Positions 12,637 through 14,390 of a DNA stretch of 14,390 bases are shown piece after piece. How positions within the stretch are numbered: the stretch's first letter is position 1; each line of letters starts with the position of its first letter. The position numbers and the translations under genes were made by a program. Location of the stretch: positions 1-14,390 of the forward strand of contig JBKQHM010000710.1 in assembly GCA_052148775.1 (NCBI GenBank), given 5' to 3'. The notes beneath the pieces are model-generated. The model was not told where the DNA came from. It saw only the letters and a program-made list of their open reading frames with translations, and made no database searches. The stretch comes from CAVZRC01 sp052148775. GTDB lineage: Bacteria; Planctomycetota; Planctomycetia; Isosphaerales; Isosphaeraceae.

Positions 12637-12644
12637 GAGGGTGA
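12637..12644 (+). promoter_or_regulatory. Ribosome binding site of the DHS-like gene
   Basis: GAGGGTGA with a 6-base spacer to ATG 12651 sits inside the 29-base gap after the decarboxylase stop, consistent with translation from a shared message. Confidence 0.5.
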
Positions 12645-12650
12645 ACGACC

Positions 12651-13781
12651 ATGGGCTTCCTGGAATCGATCAGCGTCCATCGCATCGCGCCGCCGGAGAT
12701 CTCGGGGACCGAGACAGCCGCCGAACTGATTGATGGCGCCTTCTCGAGTTATAACGGCGGGCGGCTCCGCGAGGTCTGCCGCGTCTTCACCCAGAAGCTC
12801 CTCCAGCCCGACTGCACGGTCGGCTTGACGCTCTCGGGCGCCTTGACCCCCGCCGGGCTGGGGATGAGCTGCTTGATCCCCTTGATCAGGTCGGGGTTCG
12901 TCGACTGGATCGTCTCGACCGGCGCCAACCTCTATCACGACACGCATTACGCGCTCGACCTGCCACTCCATCAGAGCCGGCCCAACCTCGATGATTTCAC
13001 GCTGCGACAGAACGACGTGATCCGGATCTACGACATCGTCTTCGACTACAAGACCTTGCTCGATACCGACGCGTTCTATCGCGAGCTGATCCGGGACGAT
13101 GCCTTCGCCCGGTCGATGGGGACGGCCGAGTTTCATCACGAAGTCGGCCGATACCTCCACGGGCGAGCCCAGGCACTCGGTCGACCCTCCCCCAGCCTGC
13201 TCGTGGCGGCGTTCGACGCCGACGTGCCGATCTTCACCTCCAGTCCGGGTGATAGTTCGATCGGTATGAACCTGGCCGCCCTGGCCCTTCAAGGCGGCCG
13301 GCTCCAGATCGACGCGCTCCGCGACGTCAACGAGACCGCGGCCATCGTCTACGCCGCCAAGCGCAACGGAGGCAACTCCGGTGTCCTGATTCTCGGGGGC
13401 GGAAGCCCGAAGAACTTCATCCTCCAGACGGAACCTCAGATCCAGGAAGTCCTCGGCTTGAGCGAAAGCGGCCACGATTACTTCCTCCAGATCACCGACG
13501 CCCGGCCCGACACCGGGGGACTCTCCGGAGCAACCGCCAGCGAAGCCATGACCTGGGGTAAAGTCGACCCCGATAAACTGCCCGACTCGGTGACCTGTTA
13601 CACCGACTCGACAATTGCCTTGCCACTCTTGACGGCCTACGCCCTGGCCCGTCATGAGCCGCGACCCCTGCGAAGACTCTACCGGTGTCGCGACCAGGAC
13701 TACGAGGCTCTCCGCTCCGCGTATGAGGCCAGGCTCGGGGACCAGACTTCGCAGCCGGGCGTTCGCGATCGACAGAATTGA
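12651..13781 (+). CDS. Deoxyhypusine synthase family protein (probable homospermidine-type synthase)
   Basis: 376 aa, cytoplasmic. In archaea and eukaryotes deoxyhypusine synthase moves an aminobutyl group from spermidine to a lysine of eIF5A using NAD. Bacteria have no eIF5A, and bacterial homologues (named SpeY in some work, as I recall) are thought to act on free polyamines such as putrescine to give homospermidine. Visible family motifs: TLSGALTPAGLGMS (residues 60-73) and STGANLYHD (89-97) of the NAD site, SPGDSSIGMN (198-207), ILGGGSPKNF (247-256), and SGATASEAMTWGKV (292-305), where K304 matches the catalytic lysine that forms the imine intermediate. All key parts are present, so the enzyme should be active. 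Coupling to the arginine decarboxylase upstream supports a polyamine role. The exact acceptor cannot be told from sequence; a spermidine-using or protein-modifying activity remains possible. Confidence 0.9.
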   Translation: MGFLESISVHRIAPPEISGTETAAELIDGAFSSYNGGRLREVCRVFTQKLLQPDCTVGLTLSGALTPAGLGMSCLIPLIRSGFVDWIVSTGANLYHDTHYALDLPLHQSRPNLDDFTLRQNDVIRIYDIVFDYKTLLDTDAFYRELIRDDAFARSMGTAEFHHEVGRYLHGRAQALGRPSPSLLVAAFDADVPIFTSSPGDSSIGMNLAALALQGGRLQIDALRDVNETAAIVYAAKRNGGNSGVLILGGGSPKNFILQTEPQIQEVLGLSESGHDYFLQITDARPDTGGLSGATASEAMTWGKVDPDKLPDSVTCYTDSTIALPLLTAYALARHEPRPLRRLYRCRDQDYEALRSAYEARLGDQTSQPGVRDRQN

Positions 13782-13818
13782 CCGACCGACTCACTTGGTT
13801 CTCGACAGGCTGGATCGC

Positions 13819-14390
13819 GTGTCTCCACGGTTATCCACAACCGTCCTGGTGGTCGACCCCGATGAGCCTGACCCGTTCGCACTCGAGGAGGCGGCTCGGG
13901 TCTTGCGGCGGGGCGGTCTCGTCGCTTTTGCCACAGAGACGGTCTACGGGCTCGGGGCCGTTGCAACCGACGAGCGGGCCGTGGCCCGGATCTACGAGGC
14001 CAAGGGGCGCCCGGCCATCAATCCGGTGATCGTGCACGTGGTGGATCTCGACCAGGCCAGGAGGTGCACCACCACTTGGCCAGACGCTGCCGAACACCTG
14101 GCCGCTCGCTTCTGGCCCGGGCCTCTGACGCTCGTCCTGAACCGCGCCCCGTCAATCCCCGACATTGTCTCCGCGGGGAAACCGACCGTCGGCTTGAGGA
14201 TGCCAGCGTCTCCGGTCGCTCTCGGCCTGATCGCGCGGACCGGCGAACCGGTCGCAGCCCCCAGCGCCAACCGTTCGAACCGGCTCTCGCCGACCCGGGC
14301 GGAACACGTCCTGGCCGATCTCGACGGACGCTGCCGAACACCTGGCCGCTCGCTTCTGGCCCGGGCCTCTGACGCTCGTCCTGAACCGCG
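13819..14390 (+). CDS. tsaC: L-threonylcarbamoyladenylate synthase (Sua5/YrdC family), disrupted and open at window end
   Basis: The enzyme makes threonylcarbamoyl-AMP from threonine, bicarbonate and ATP for the t6A modification at position 37 of ANN-reading tRNAs. From GTG 13819 the frame shows GGLVAFATETVYGLG (residues 32-46), IYEAKGRPAINPVIVHV (58-74), ARFWPGPLTLVL (96-107), VGLRMPASP (124-132), VAAPSANRSNRLSPT (145-159) and AEHVLADLDGR (161-171), all in the right order. There is no ATG; TTG 13795 is an alternative start. It begins 37 bases after the DHS-like gene. At 14327 the sequence switches to an exact copy of 14083-14146, read in another frame, so the expected continuation after LDGR is lost and the residues after about 170 are not genuine. 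No stop occurs before 14390. Whether the break is real or an assembly fault cannot be decided here, nor whether a Sua5 C-terminal domain followed. Confidence 0.85.
   Translation, partial: MSPRLSTTVLVVDPDEPDPFALEEAARVLRRGGLVAFATETVYGLGAVATDERAVARIYEAKGRPAINPVIVHVVDLDQARRCTTTWPDAAEHLAARFWPGPLTLVLNRAPSIPDIVSAGKPTVGLRMPASPVALGLIARTGEPVAAPSANRSNRLSPTRAEHVLADLDGRCRTPGRSLLARASDARPEP
14083..14146 (+). repeat. 64-bp direct repeat, first copy (within the t6A gene)
   Basis: This segment, coding DAAEHLAARFWPGPLTLVLN in the correct frame, is repeated without a mismatch at 14327-14390, an offset of 244 bases. It fits the gene here, so this is the original copy. Confidence 0.97.
14327..14390 (+). repeat. 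64-bp direct repeat, second copy (window edge)
   Basis: Exact copy of 14083-14146, running to the last base given; it may continue beyond. The offset of 244 is not a multiple of three, so it breaks the t6A gene frame. The bases just before the two copies differ (A at 14082, G at 14326). Confidence 0.97.

Noticed and set aside
12567..13655. 362-codon minus-strand frame opposite the DHS-like gene
   Set aside because: Shadow of a clearly recognised gene on the other strand; composition is typical of antisense reading in GC-rich DNA.
13831..13839. TTATCCACA, a perfect DnaA-box 9-mer
   Set aside because: A single copy inside the start of the t6A gene, without a cluster of boxes or an AT-rich region; not evidence of an origin.
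1..14390. CRISPR array, insertion sequence or attachment site
   Set aside because: No short regularly spaced non-coding repeats, transposase or integrase motifs were found. All tandem repeats are coding parts of the giant protein.

Overview
The window reads as chromosomal DNA of a high-GC planctomycete, most likely from the Isosphaeraceae group. Evidence: GC-rich coding with GC-rich third codon positions, a giant surface protein whose export leader ends in the planctomycete-type motif ALEDRRLMA, a recurrent GFWHNQNGQ surface domain, and a small one-helix membrane protein of a kind common in that family. The taxonomic call is from recognition, not from a marker gene.

Layout. 1-840: no intact gene; two inverted repeats and a probable remnant of a PD-(D/E)XK-type nuclease. 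841-8898 (minus): one gene of 2,685 codons for a secreted mosaic protein made of a parallel beta-helix, five near-identical Ig-like repeats, an SdrD-B-like domain, two more Ig-like units, the GFWHNQNGQ domain, a sedolisin (S53) protease with its catalytic residues in place, and a C-terminal hydrophobic helix with a basic tail. 8899-9797: non-coding. 9798-10211 (plus): 137-aa single-helix membrane protein. 10801-10939: strong sigma70-type promoter and a tRNA-Asp(GTC). 11072-11734: a small acidic protein followed by a MazF/PemK toxin broken by a one-base deletion, a presumed toxin-antitoxin pair; a third tiny reading frame may overlap the toxin end. 12076-13781: two-gene polyamine unit, a pyruvoyl-dependent arginine decarboxylase followed after 29 bases by a deoxyhypusine synthase-like (probably homospermidine-forming) enzyme. 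13819-14390: start of an L-threonylcarbamoyladenylate synthase whose reading is destroyed at 14327, where the last 64 bases of the window repeat 14083-14146 exactly.

How it fits together. The decarboxylase would make agmatine from arginine and the DHS-like enzyme would transfer aminobutyl groups to a polyamine acceptor, with an agmatinase-type step missing from the window. The tRNA and the t6A gene are housekeeping. The surface protease, the broken toxin locus and the nuclease remnant are accessory. The most useful points to check are the polyamine pair, the candidate antitoxin with its frameshifted toxin, the protease-adhesin architecture without a classic propeptide, and the repeat at the right edge, which may be an assembly fault.
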